From an uncultured Chitinophaga sp. (GTDB lineage: Bacteria > Bacteroidota > Bacteroidia > Chitinophagales > Chitinophagaceae), in the NCBI RefSeq assembly GCF_902168175.1, contig NZ_CABHOU010000054.1, positions 62,001-126,000 of the forward strand: 64,000 bases of DNA, given 5' to 3'. The notes beneath the pieces were generated by a model. The model saw only the letters and a list, made by a program, of their open reading frames with translations. It was not told the origin of the DNA and searched no databases. Numbering within the stretch: the stretch's first letter is position 1; each line of letters opens with the position of its first letter. This document shows positions 20,844-30,425 of the stretch, piece after piece. The translations under genes and the position numbers were made by a program.

Positions 20844-20883
20844 TTTTCTGCTTTCAGGACAATTTTTTCTGCTTTCAGGACAA
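20844..20883 (+). repeat. Tandem 19-bp direct repeat (period 21)
   Basis: TTTTCTGCTTTCAGGACAA at 20844-20862 and 20865-20883. Confidence 0.9.
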
Positions 20884-20931
20884 CCTTTCGGCTTGCTGGT
20901 ATGCGAACTTTATAATAAAAAACGAACAAAC

Positions 20932-21993
20932 ATGGCAGTATATATACATAACGTTATTACGTACGGCCTTAGCGGCAAATACGGCAAGGCCGGCTACTTC
21001 CGGCAGCGCAACGGACGTACTTACTTTTGCAGGCAGGAAAACCCTTACACGGGGCCGCTATCGCTGAAGCAGGTGACAAATAACAACCGGTTCCGCGAGG
21101 CGCAGTTGTTTGCCCAAATGATCATCGGCGATCAGGAAAGGAAGGCGGTGTATGCCAGTCGTGCACGGAAAGGCCGCAGTGCCTACAACGAGGCCATCTC
21201 AGATGCCATGCATGCCCCGGAAATAAAGGAAGTGCAGGTGTGTGAACGCAGCATTTACATACGGGCAACGGATAATTTCGAAGTAACGCAGGTAAGGGTG
21301 CAGTTGTATGACGATACAGGAGCGCTGTTGGAGGAAGGGCTGGCAGTGGGTGGCAGCGGGGAATGGTACTACCAGGTCAGCCTAACGATTACCGCCCGTG
21401 TAGTGATCACGGCTTTTGATGCAGCAGGGAATACTGATTTGCAGGAAGTGTTCGCTGAAGGCATAAAACAGTTGCCGCAGCCTGGGCAGCCCTGCTCATC
21501 GCCCCACCTGCTTCCTGCGGTTGAAGAGTGCGACGCAACGGGGGCTGGGGAGAATTCCCCAGCCCGGGCCCATAAAAAAAGGCCGTCCCTTACGGAACAG
21601 CCTTTTACTTCAAAGAAAATATTTTTACATCACCTGGTGCTGGTCGTCGGCGAGCGTATTGGTTTCTACGGTCGGGTGCGTGGCAGGCACTTTGCGGGTG
21701 AGGAAACGTTTCTGGAAAAGGAGGATGGAAATAACACCTACAGAAATGGCGGCATCGGCGATGTTAAATACGGGCCGGAAAAAGATGAAGTACTCACCGC
21801 CCCATACCGGTACCCAGGTTGGCAGGGTGCCTTTGTACAGCGGGAAGTACAACATATCTACCACTTTGCCATGCAGGAAACTTGCGTATCCGCCGCCCTC
21901 AGGCAGGAATTTGGCCACATCGGCCGGGGTGCTTTCTGTAAATATAAGACCGTAGAACATGCTGTCGATCAGGTTGCCCGCAGCGCCGGCTAA
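20932..21993 (+). CDS. Hypothetical protein; ORF probably runs past its natural end into antisense lspA
   Basis: MAVYIHNVITYGLSGKYGKAGYFRQRNGRTYFCRQENPYTGPLS... coherent to about residue 190; the remainder overlaps the lspA terminator and coding strand. Confidence 0.5.
   Translation: MAVYIHNVITYGLSGKYGKAGYFRQRNGRTYFCRQENPYTGPLSLKQVTNNNRFREAQLFAQMIIGDQERKAVYASRARKGRSAYNEAISDAMHAPEIKEVQVCERSIYIRATDNFEVTQVRVQLYDDTGALLEEGLAVGGSGEWYYQVSLTITARVVITAFDAAGNTDLQEVFAEGIKQLPQPGQPCSSPHLLPAVEECDATGAGENSPARAHKKRPSLTEQPFTSKKIFLHHLVLVVGERIGFYGRVRGRHFAGEETFLEKEDGNNTYRNGGIGDVKYGPEKDEVLTAPYRYPGWQGAFVQREVQHIYHFAMQETCVSAALRQEFGHIGRGAFCKYKTVEHAVDQVARSAG
21575..21610 (-). terminator. Rho-independent terminator of lspA
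   Basis: Minus strand AAAGGCTGTTCCGTAAGGGACGGCCTTTTTTTAT. Confidence 0.75.
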
Positions 21994-22293
21994 TATCAGC
22001 GAACCGCAGATCAGCAGGCCCCTGTGGTACCCATCGCGGATCAGGCGTTTCATGTATACGAAACCTACCACCACGGCTATAAGGCGGAACAGGGTCAGGA
22101 AGATCTTGCCAAAGTCGCCACCGAACTGCAGTCCGTAGGCCATGCCTTCGTTCTCGATAAAATGAATATGGAACCAGTCGGCAAATATGGTGTGCTCCTG
22201 GGTAAGGAACATGTTCGTTTTGATCCAGAATTTCAGTGCCTGGTCTACCAGCAATACCAGTATTACAATTATAACTACGTGACGATATTTCAA
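21625..22293 (-). CDS. lspA: Signal peptidase II (prolipoprotein signal peptidase)
   Basis: KYRHVVIIVILVLLVDQALKFWIKTNM..., ENEGMAYGLQFGG, GAAGNLIDSM, NIADAAISVGV; TTG at 22293 proposed as start. Confidence 0.9.
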   Translation of the reverse strand: MKYRHVVIIVILVLLVDQALKFWIKTNMFLTQEHTIFADWFHIHFIENEGMAYGLQFGGDFGKIFLTLFRLIAVVVGFVYMKRLIRDGYHRGLLICGSLILAGAAGNLIDSMFYGLIFTESTPADVAKFLPEGGGYASFLHGKVVDMLYFPLYKGTLPTWVPVWGGEYFIFFRPVFNIADAAISVGVISILLFQKRFLTRKVPATHPTVETNTLADDQHQVM

Positions 22294-22358
22294 AATCTCT
22301 GAGTTTTTGCCAAAAATAGTATTTTCTTTTAATCCTTTACAGGTTTGATGATCAATAA

Positions 22359-24860
22359 CTATTCCTGGAAATAGATACGTTTTACACGCTGGGATATGCC
22401 GGTGAGGATTTCGTAAGGGATGGTGTCGGCCCACGTAGCGAGTTGTTGTACAGACAGTTGTTCGCCAAATACGATCACCACGTCGCCCTCTTTAACGTCG
22501 GGAACATGGGTTACGTCGAGCATGAGCATGTCCATGGCGATGGTACCGGCCACAGGTACCAGTTTGCCGCGTATCAGCATCTGGCCTTTGCCGTTGCTGA
22601 GCCTGCGGCTGTAACCATCAGCATAACCGATACGTACGGTCGCAATTACGGAGGGAACTTCGGCCTTCCATTTGCCGCCGTAACCTACGGTTTCGCCTGG
22701 GGCGAGGTGTTTTACCTGGGCCACGGTGGTTTTGAGGGTGCTTACGTTCTTAAGTCTGGCCTGCATGTCCTCACTACAGTCTATTCCATACATGCCAATA
22801 CCCAGGCGTACCATATCGAACTGTAAGTCGGCGTGGCGGTGAATACCGGCGCTGTTGGCAATGTGGCGGATGATAGGGTAGCCCAGCGATTTTTGCAGTT
22901 CGGCGCTCATTTCGCGGAACAGGTGCCCCTGTTTCTTGGTGAATTCGTCCATATTCGGGTCGTCGCTGCCGGCAAGATGACTGAAAATGGATTTCACGAT
23001 AAAGTGACCATGTTCTTTCAACTGGCGGGCGAGTTCGGGAATGTCTTTTTTCTCAAAACCCAGGCGGTGCATGCCGGTATCCAGCTTAATGTGCACGGGG
23101 TAATTGAGTTTATTGGCAGCACGTACTTCTTCCTCGAAGAGGCTGAGCAGGTGCATGGAGTAAATTTCTGGTTCCAGCCCCCATTGCAGGATGGCATCGA
23201 AGGTGCTGGGTTCGGGGTTCATCACCATGATAGGCATGGTAATGCCGGCCCGGCGAAGTTCCACTCCTTCGTCGGCGTAGGCCACGGCGAGATAGTCTAC
23301 ACCATGGAACTGCAGCAGGTTGGCTATTTCGAAACTGCCGCTTCCGTAAGAAAATGCTTTCACCATGCCCATTAATTTGGTGCCTGGTTTCAGCAGCGAC
23401 TGGTACTGGGTAATATTATGGGCCACCGCCGAAAGGTCTATTTCGAGGATGGTTTGATGTGCTTTATGTTCCAGCAGTTTGCCAATGCGCTCGAACTCGA
23501 ACACACGGGCACCTTTTACCAGGATGGTTTCCTGCACAAAGTTCTGCGGGTTAAATTCCTGGATAAATTCATCTGTACTCTGGTAAAAACTGCTTTTTAA
23601 GCCGAGTACCTGCTGGAAGATCTTTTTCTCACGGCTGATGTTACGGCCAATGCCTACCAGTTGCTGGATGCCCTTTTGCTCAAGCAGCGCCGCCACTTCT
23701 TCATAGAGGCTAAAGTCGCTTTTGCCGCTTTGTAAGATGTCGCTGAGAATAACTGTTTTGTTCGGGTGCTGGCGTTGCTGTTGTAAAAAATCCAGTGCAA
23801 TACTCAGCGATCCCATATCGGAATTATAGCTGTCGTTAATGATGGAGCTGTTGTTGATGCCCTGCCTCAATTCCAGTCGCATGGCGATGTTGCCGAGGCG
23901 TTCCATACGTTCCTGGATGGTAGTCTGCGGGATGTTCATGTACAACATCAGGGCCCAGCAGTTAATGGCATTTTCGATTGAACCTTCGTCGCTAAAGGGG
24001 ATGCTGATGCTGATCGTTTCCTCTTTATACAACGCGTCTATACGAGTATGATTATTCAGTTTTTCGCAGTGGGTAATACGCAGGTCTGCATCTGTTTTGC
24101 GCGACCAGGCGAAGAGTTGAATGGCTTTGTCCGTTTCGCGTTTACCTACCTGTGTGTGAAAGTTCAGCACGCATTCGTTTAGCGCGAGGTAATCTTTCGG
24201 GTAGATGAGTACGTCACTTTTCATGAACAACACCAGTTTCTCATTGATCTTCTGGCGGATGTTCAGAAAGCCTTCGCTGTGCGCTTCACCGATGTTGGTG
24301 AATATACCGATGGTAGGTTTGATGAGTTTCTCGAGGTTCACCATTTCGCCTGGTTGGGAAATGCCTGCCTCGAATATCGCCAGGTCGTTATCGGCTTTCA
24401 TCTGCCAAACAGACAGTGCAACACCGGTTTGAGAGTTATAGCTTTTAGGACTGCGTACGATGTTATGGTCTTTTTCCAGCAGCTGGTATAACCATTCTTT
24501 TACGATGGTTTTACCGTTACTACCGGTAACGCCTATCACCGGCAAATGGAAATGCTGACGGTGCCAGGCTACTAATGCGTGTAGTGCCTGTAAGGTGTCT
24601 TTTACCAATATCACATTGGCCTTGGGGTACTTCTGAAGGTCTGTTGTTTCGCTTATTATGAAATTGCTTACGCCTTTTTCATAAAGCTCTTCAATAAACT
24701 GGTGCGCATTGCGGCGCGCGCTAACAAGGGGAATGAACAATGACGTTTCTGCGAAATTCAGCTTTCGGCTGTCCAGTACAATGTGTTCGATCTCCGGAGC
24801 ACCTGTTTGTTGCAACAGCTCTCCCTTCAGTACCTTGCTGATGGTTTCTGCGTTATACAC
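22359..24860 (-). CDS. Bifunctional UDP-N-acetylmuramoyl-tripeptide:D-alanyl-D-alanine ligase / alanine racemase
   Basis: N-terminal MurF module (GVTGSNGKTIVKEWLYQLL) fused to PLP alanine racemase (EIDLSAVAHNITQYQSLLKPGTKLMGMVKAFSYGSG). Confidence 0.95.
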   Translation of the reverse strand: MYNAETISKVLKGELLQQTGAPEIEHIVLDSRKLNFAETSLFIPLVSARRNAHQFIEELYEKGVSNFIISETTDLQKYPKANVILVKDTLQALHALVAWHRQHFHLPVIGVTGSNGKTIVKEWLYQLLEKDHNIVRSPKSYNSQTGVALSVWQMKADNDLAIFEAGISQPGEMVNLEKLIKPTIGIFTNIGEAHSEGFLNIRQKINEKLVLFMKSDVLIYPKDYLALNECVLNFHTQVGKRETDKAIQLFAWSRKTDADLRITHCEKLNNHTRIDALYKEETISISIPFSDEGSIENAINCWALMLYMNIPQTTIQERMERLGNIAMRLELRQGINNSSIINDSYNSDMGSLSIALDFLQQQRQHPNKTVILSDILQSGKSDFSLYEEVAALLEQKGIQQLVGIGRNISREKKIFQQVLGLKSSFYQSTDEFIQEFNPQNFVQETILVKGARVFEFERIGKLLEHKAHQTILEIDLSAVAHNITQYQSLLKPGTKLMGMVKAFSYGSGSFEIANLLQFHGVDYLAVAYADEGVELRRAGITMPIMVMNPEPSTFDAILQWGLEPEIYSMHLLSLFEEEVRAANKLNYPVHIKLDTGMHRLGFEKKDIPELARQLKEHGHFIVKSIFSHLAGSDDPNMDEFTKKQGHLFREMSAELQKSLGYPIIRHIANSAGIHRHADLQFDMVRLGIGMYGIDCSEDMQARLKNVSTLKTTVAQVKHLAPGETVGYGGKWKAEVPSVIATVRIGYADGYSRRLSNGKGQMLIRGKLVPVAGTIAMDMLMLDVTHVPDVKEGDVVIVFGEQLSVQQLATWADTIPYEILTGISQRVKRIYFQE

Positions 24861-24904
24861 TTTTATTATGGTTTGTCGAGTTGGCTACTACCGCCTATTA
24901 ACGG

Positions 24905-25855
24905 TTAAACCTTCTGGTCTGTTACGTCTTCTGGTAAATTTTTCTTTTGATGGTATAAGGAATACAGGATGGAACCACCCAAACATGCCACTATAACGAT
25001 AAGTGACACATATATGGGAATGTTAAAGTGAAAATATTCTACAAGCATCTTGGCACCAATAAATATCAATACGATAGCAATGCCTTGCTGAAGATAATCG
25101 AATTTATCCACAGCGCCACGTAATAAAAAGAACAGCGAGCGCAGGCCCAGTACGGCAAAGATGTTGGACGTATACACGACCAAAGGTTCTTTACTAATAG
25201 CGAACACGGCCGGTATAGAGTCGAGCGCAAACACAACATCTGTTACGGCCAGCATCATTACTACAATGGCGAGGTTGGTGAAAAACAGTTTGTTGTTGTG
25301 CCGTACCCAGAATTTCTCTTCCGGGTTATCGTGCGTAATACGCAGGCGTTTGCTGATGAACTTGTACACCGGGCTTTCGGCCGGATTGTACTCATCGTCC
25401 TGCTTTACAAAGAACATTTTGAAACCGGTGTATACCAGGAACGCGCCGAAGATGTAAAGTATCCAGTGGAAGCGTTCGATGAGGGCCACGCCCAGGGTAA
25501 TAAATATCGCACGCAGCACAATCGCCATCAGGATGCCGATGAGCAACACACGGGCGTAATTGGATTCTTTGACTTTAAAGAACCCGAAAATAAGTATGAA
25601 CACAAAGATGTTGTCGATGGATAGCGACCATTCCATGAGGTAGGCGCTGAGGAAGCTGATAGCGAGGGTAGAACCATCTTCGTACCAAACATAACCAAAA
25701 AACAGAAGGGCGAGCCCAACCCAGAAGGAGGTCTGGACCAGAGCCTTTTTAATTGAAATGGTAGAAGACTTTTTACTCAGTAGGCCGAGGTCAAAAATAA
25801 GCGCAACTAAAATAACAATGCCGAAAACGATAAACGTCCATTGCTCCGCGTTCAT
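24905..25855 (-). CDS. TerC family integral membrane protein
   Basis: EWSLSIDNIFVFILIFGFF, AVTDVVFALDSIPAVFAISKEPLVVYTSNIFAVLGLRSLFF. Confidence 0.92.
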   Translation of the reverse strand: MNAEQWTFIVFGIVILVALIFDLGLLSKKSSTISIKKALVQTSFWVGLALLFFGYVWYEDGSTLAISFLSAYLMEWSLSIDNIFVFILIFGFFKVKESNYARVLLIGILMAIVLRAIFITLGVALIERFHWILYIFGAFLVYTGFKMFFVKQDDEYNPAESPVYKFISKRLRITHDNPEEKFWVRHNNKLFFTNLAIVVMMLAVTDVVFALDSIPAVFAISKEPLVVYTSNIFAVLGLRSLFFLLRGAVDKFDYLQQGIAIVLIFIGAKMLVEYFHFNIPIYVSLIVIVACLGGSILYSLYHQKKNLPEDVTDQKV

Positions 25856-25932
25856 ATACAGGATGAAATTTTATGAAAGGCAAAGATAATGCTTTCAAAT
25901 CATCCTTTTTTGGCTAATACTATGTCATAGTG

Positions 25933-27651
25933 TCAGGCACTGAATCGGCGCTGGCGGACAAAGTTGAACACCATCGCGAACAAAAGCACCAGTCCGATCG
26001 GGATCGCAAAGGCCAGCAGTTGCCATTTGCCCCGCTGTTGTTTCACCTTTTCCGCATCGAGCAGTCGCAGTACCAGCTCGCGGTTGCGGGTTTCCATGAT
26101 GCCACTGGTATTGGTGAGGTACTCCAGGCTATTGGTGAAAAACTCCTTGTTGGCAAATACATACTCCTGGTTAAACTCGTTAACGCCCATTTGCAGGGGC
26201 CCATTTTTCTGTGAGTAAGCATTGGTGATAAAGTCGGCGCCGCCCACTACGATCATTTTATTGGGCTCGGTGGTTACAGAGCGGTAGGGTACGCCGGAGA
26301 GCTGCTGCACCATTTGAAGTTGCTTCGCACTCAGGCGGTGGTTGAACAGGGAGGTGAAGTTGCCCTCAAGCAACACCGCGGCCGGAATGCCGCTTTTCAT
26401 GAACTGGCGGGGATTGGCCTGCACTTTCATGTCTTCGAGGTTGATGCGTACGGGGGCATTTATAGTACGGCTACGTGCAGAAGAGGCCAGCAGTATGGTT
26501 TTGCGGATGCCTCCGCCAGTTATCGTGTCGATAGAGTTGGTGAACCTGCCCAGCACTACGTCCATATTTTTCACGATCGGGTGACCGCCGGTGGGCGTAA
26601 ACACGGGGAAAAAGGGGAAAGGCACTGGCTGGATCTGCGGTTTGTTATCGATGTTGCCTACGATCAGCGGCATTACATCGCTCTGCAAATCCTGTATGAG
26701 ATCGAGGTTTACACGCGCGCCGTAGCGGAAAAGGAGGTCTTCGAGTTCGAGGCCGCGGTTAAGGGCGACGAAGCTGTTGGCGGTGTGCAGACTGTCGGTA
26801 TCGGAAGTAAGGTTGCTGATGAACCAGATCACTTTCCCGCCATTCATCACGTACTGGTCGATCTTCAGTTTATCTTCTTCGGTAAAGGTTTCGAGTGGTT
26901 TTACAAATATGATGGTACCAAACTCGCGTGGAATAAAAGGATTCAGGCGAAGGTTAATCGTATCTAAGCGGTAGCTGAGTTGCAGCGTGCGAAGGGCGTC
27001 GTACACATTAGGGCCAACTGGTTCGCCATGGCCGAGCATATACCCAACCAGTGGTTTTTCATCGAGCGATAACTGGTAAATGGCGTTGGTAAAGCGGTAC
27101 TCCAGCATGGCGGCCGAACTGTTCAATGCCTGTAGTGGATCACTGCCAGGCTGCCCCTGTAGCAGGTTTACGCCCATTTCCCGGCCTTTGTAACGTAGTA
27201 AGGCACCGGGGAAGATGAGTTTTTCGGTGAGTCCTTCGCTGGCCTCCGCCTGCACCTGCAGGTTAAAAGGCATAATGCCCTTAGATACGAGAGAGTCCTG
27301 GTAAGCGAAACGCATACTGTCGGGCAGGTGAGCGCCGGGGGTAATAAAACGGAAACGTATGTTATTGCGGCCGTACTCCGAAAACTCTTCCAGCAACTCC
27401 CTGGTGCTTTGTGCCAGTTGGCGGAAGCCTGCGGGGTAGTCGCCTTTCAGGAACACGTCTATTTCCACCGGGGCGTCCAGGTTGCGTAGCAGTTGTTTGG
27501 TGGAGTTGGTGAGCGTGTAGCGTTTTTCGGCGGTGAGGTCCCAGCGGCGATGCAGGTAAGCGGCGCCGGAATTAACCGCCACCAGTACCAGCAGCACGAA
27601 GAACACGCGCTGTATATATTTCTTTCGTTTATTCCTGGTCGTAACTTCCAT
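25933..27651 (-). CDS. gldG: Gliding motility ABC transporter substrate-binding-like protein GldG
   Basis: RWDLTAEKRYTLTNSTKQLLRNLDAPVEIDVFLKGDYPAGFRQL; next to gldF. Confidence 0.9.
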   Translation of the reverse strand: MEVTTRNKRKKYIQRVFFVLLVLVAVNSGAAYLHRRWDLTAEKRYTLTNSTKQLLRNLDAPVEIDVFLKGDYPAGFRQLAQSTRELLEEFSEYGRNNIRFRFITPGAHLPDSMRFAYQDSLVSKGIMPFNLQVQAEASEGLTEKLIFPGALLRYKGREMGVNLLQGQPGSDPLQALNSSAAMLEYRFTNAIYQLSLDEKPLVGYMLGHGEPVGPNVYDALRTLQLSYRLDTINLRLNPFIPREFGTIIFVKPLETFTEEDKLKIDQYVMNGGKVIWFISNLTSDTDSLHTANSFVALNRGLELEDLLFRYGARVNLDLIQDLQSDVMPLIVGNIDNKPQIQPVPFPFFPVFTPTGGHPIVKNMDVVLGRFTNSIDTITGGGIRKTILLASSARSRTINAPVRINLEDMKVQANPRQFMKSGIPAAVLLEGNFTSLFNHRLSAKQLQMVQQLSGVPYRSVTTEPNKMIVVGGADFITNAYSQKNGPLQMGVNEFNQEYVFANKEFFTNSLEYLTNTSGIMETRNRELVLRLLDAEKVKQQRGKWQLLAFAIPIGLVLLFAMVFNFVRQRRFSA

Positions 27652-27669
27652 GTAAGTATTGATATAACC

Positions 27670-28407
27670 TTATGCCTGCCATATCCTGCGCTGCAGCGAT
27701 ACTTTGGTGAGGTACAGCATAAAGCCGATAACACTGAAAAAGTAAATAATATCGCGGCTGTCTATCACCCCGCGGCTGATTGATTGGTAGTGGAAACTGA
27801 TACCGGCCATTTGCAGGTAGTAGTCTATGGTGCCGGTGAATACAGGCAGTTTGCTAAGGGCGTCGAAGCCGGTATACAAAATATAACAGGTAAACACAGC
27901 CACGAGAAAGGCCACCACCGCGTTAGAAGTGATGGACGATGCCCAGATGCCCACCGCCGTAAACGTGCAACCGAGTAACAAAAGGCCAATGTAAGAACCG
28001 ATAATGCCGCCTGTGTCGATAGTACCCGGAATAGCCGCCAGTTGCGATATAGCGATGTAATAAATAAAAGTGGGAATAAGCGAGATGAGTACGATCAGCA
28101 CGCAGGCCCAGTATTTACCCAGCACGATCTGCCAGCCAGAAAGCGGTTTTGTACTCAGTAATTCCATGGTGCCGCTCTTAAATTCGTCGGAAAGACTGCG
28201 CATGGTTATGGCCGGAATGAGCAGTAAAAAGATCATTGGCGCCAGTTCGAACAGCGGATCGAGATTGGCGTAACCCGCGTCCAGCAGGTTAGAATCTTTA
28301 AACACGAACAGAAACAGGCCGTTTGCCAGCAGGAACAGGATAATGGCAACATACCCGGTAATACTGCTGAAAAACTGGTGAATCTCTTTTTTGAATATAG
28401 CTAGCAT
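27670..28407 (-). CDS. gldF: Gliding motility ABC transporter permease GldF
   Basis: MLAIFKKEIHQFFSSITGYVAIILFLLANGLFLFVF; ABC-2 permease; immediately upstream of gldG. Confidence 0.9.
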   Translation of the reverse strand: MLAIFKKEIHQFFSSITGYVAIILFLLANGLFLFVFKDSNLLDAGYANLDPLFELAPMIFLLLIPAITMRSLSDEFKSGTMELLSTKPLSGWQIVLGKYWACVLIVLISLIPTFIYYIAISQLAAIPGTIDTGGIIGSYIGLLLLGCTFTAVGIWASSITSNAVVAFLVAVFTCYILYTGFDALSKLPVFTGTIDYYLQMAGISFHYQSISRGVIDSRDIIYFFSVIGFMLYLTKVSLQRRIWQA

Positions 28408-28470
28408 GTAAGAATCAAAGTTGCGTAAAACTAAACAGTTTATGTGCAAGCTACAAATTAACTTTAAAAA

Positions 28471-29655
28471 TCATATAGAAGAAGGATAGAAGGGGCTCAA
28501 CTGCCTCAGTTTCTGCACCGCCGCGGTGATGGTGGTGATGGTGTAGTCGATTTCTTCTGCCGTAGTAAACCTGCCCAGTGAAAAGCGGATGGAGCCGCGG
28601 GCCAGTTCGTCGCTAAGGCCCATGGCTTTCAGTACATAACTGGGGGCACGGCTGGCGGAGGTGCAGGCAGAGCCGGAGGACAACGCAATACTTTTATCGG
28701 CGGCCATCATCAGGGCTTCACCCTCTACCTGCTCGAAAGATATGTTGGTGACATTGGGCAGGCGTTGTGTAATTGAGCCATTTACAGAGGTGCCGGGAAT
28801 ACGGAGCAGGGCGGTTTGTAGCTGATCGCGCAGGGTAGCCAGGCGCTGACTTTCGGCAGGCATGAATTCGCCCGCCAGTTCGCAGGCCTTCCCGAAACCG
28901 GCAATGGCCGGAACATTCAGGGTGCCGGAGCGTACGCCTCGTTCGTGACCGCCGCCATCAATCTGCGCTGTAAGTTTTACCCTGGGCGATTTACGGCGAA
29001 GGTAAATAGCACCGATGCCTTTAGGACCGTATAACTTATGCGCGCTACAGGCGAGGATGTCGATACCATCGGTGTTTACGTTCACCGGTAGTTTGCCAAC
29101 GGCCTGTGTCGCATCGCTCATGAATATAACGCCGTGTTTACGGGCAATGGCGCTGATGGCGGGTATTGGTTGCAGTACGCCGGTTTCGTTGTTGGCGTAC
29201 ATGATCGATATAAGAATAGTATTGGGGGTGATGGCGGCTTCCAGGGCGGCAAGGTCTATCAGCCCTTCGTGGTTAACCGGGAGGTACGTGATCACGGCAC
29301 CACGTTTTTCCAGGTGAAGGCAGGTATCCAGTACGGCTTTGTGTTCGGTAACGGCGGTAATGATATGATTGCCTTTTGCGGCGTACGATTCGAAGGCGCC
29401 TTTAAGGGCGAGGTTGTTGGCTTCTGTTGCGCCGGAAGTGAAATAAACTTCCTGTGTTTCGGCGCCGATCAGTTTGGCCAGCTGCTCACGGCCCAGGTCT
29501 ACAGCCGCTTCGGCATATAAACCCAGGGAGTGGCTGCGGCTGGCTGCATTACCAAAGTGTTGCGTAAAGTAAGGCAACATCGTTTCCACCACCTGCGGGT
29601 CGCAGGGAGTAGTGGCATTATAATCCAGGTACACCGGCAGTTTCAGCATGTCCAA
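28471..29655 (-). CDS. Cysteine desulfurase (NifS/IscS family)
   Basis: VYLDYNATTPCDPQVVETMLPYF, SAHKLYGPKGIGAIYLRR, SSGSACTSASRAPSYVLKAMG. Confidence 0.93.
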   Translation of the reverse strand: MDMLKLPVYLDYNATTPCDPQVVETMLPYFTQHFGNAASRSHSLGLYAEAAVDLGREQLAKLIGAETQEVYFTSGATEANNLALKGAFESYAAKGNHIITAVTEHKAVLDTCLHLEKRGAVITYLPVNHEGLIDLAALEAAITPNTILISIMYANNETGVLQPIPAISAIARKHGVIFMSDATQAVGKLPVNVNTDGIDILACSAHKLYGPKGIGAIYLRRKSPRVKLTAQIDGGGHERGVRSGTLNVPAIAGFGKACELAGEFMPAESQRLATLRDQLQTALLRIPGTSVNGSITQRLPNVTNISFEQVEGEALMMAADKSIALSSGSACTSASRAPSYVLKAMGLSDELARGSIRFSLGRFTTAEEIDYTITTITAAVQKLRQLSPFYPSSI

Positions 29656-29665
29656 TCGCTTTTAG

Positions 29666-29681
29666 AGTAATTAAAATTACT
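29666..29681. promoter_or_regulatory. Palindrome in divergent cysteine desulfurase / mce promoter region
   Basis: AGTAATT-aa-AATTACT, next to TACATTTA -7-like box. Confidence 0.4.
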
Positions 29682-29713
29682 ACATTTACCGCTAACACAA
29701 CCGCTACGCACTT

Positions 29714-30115
29714 ATGCTTAAAGTAGAACACATCGGTATCGCAGTACGTTCGCTCAGCGATGCTATTCCACTGTATGAGAAATTGCTGAACACCGATTGT
29801 TACAAACAGGAGCCGGTAGACAGTGAAGCGGTAATCACCGCGTTCTTCAAAAAAGGGGAAACTAAAATAGAACTGCTGGAAGCCACCGCCCCCGAAAGTG
29901 CCATCGCAAAGTTCATCGATAAAAAAGGAGAAGGCATGCACCATATCGCATTTGAGGTGGCTGATATTTATGCAGAAATGGAGCGACTGAAAGGCGAAGG
30001 TTTTGTATTGTTAAATGAACAGCCGAAAAAAGGGGCGGATAATAAACTGATTTGTTTTTTGCATCCGAAAGGTACTGCGGGTGTGTTGATAGAGATTTGC
30101 CAGGAGATAAGATGA
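29714..30115 (+). CDS. mce: Methylmalonyl-CoA epimerase
   Basis: MLKVEHIGIAVRSLSDAIPLYEKLL, KGEGMHHIAFEVADIYAEMERLK, HPKGTAGVLIEICQ. Confidence 0.93.
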   Translation: MLKVEHIGIAVRSLSDAIPLYEKLLNTDCYKQEPVDSEAVITAFFKKGETKIELLEATAPESAIAKFIDKKGEGMHHIAFEVADIYAEMERLKGEGFVLLNEQPKKGADNKLICFLHPKGTAGVLIEICQEIR

Positions 30116-30120
30116 GTAGA

Positions 30121-30196
30121 TGTATACACCGCCGCTGCGTCATGACTCCTCGATTTTTCACATACTTAGATTACTGAACGGTGTATACACCGCCGC
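30121..30196 (+). repeat. Pair of 15-bp direct repeats TGTATACACCGCCGC
   Basis: Exact copies at 30121-30135 and 30182-30196. Confidence 0.85.
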
Positions 30197-30397
30197 GATG
30201 GAAGAACTGAACGTTACCCAATGTTGTTATGGCCGCCGGGTGAGCGACTGGTGGCTTTTAAAAGCATGGTCACGAAAAGCGCTTCTCCACGATACACGTT
30301 TTTACTACAGCGAAGACTGACGGCGATGGTTGCTGCGTGCCTCGCTATGATTGGTTGGGAGTGCCCGACTTTGCTTTTTTTTGATGAGTATGGAGAT

Positions 30398-30425
30398 GCC
30401 GTTGAAGGGAGTGACACAACGGCGG
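30398..30425 (+). repeat. REP-like palindromic element
   Basis: GCCGTTGAAGGGAGTGACACAACGGCGG; internal stem CCGTTG/CAACGG; near-identical copies at 45262 and 45351. Confidence 0.75.

Noticed and set aside
23418-25624. Multiple plus-strand ORFs opposite murF-alr and terC
   Set aside because: Antisense frames of confidently assigned genes
26314-26967. 217-aa ORF antisense to gldG
   Set aside because: Shadow frame within a well-supported gld gene
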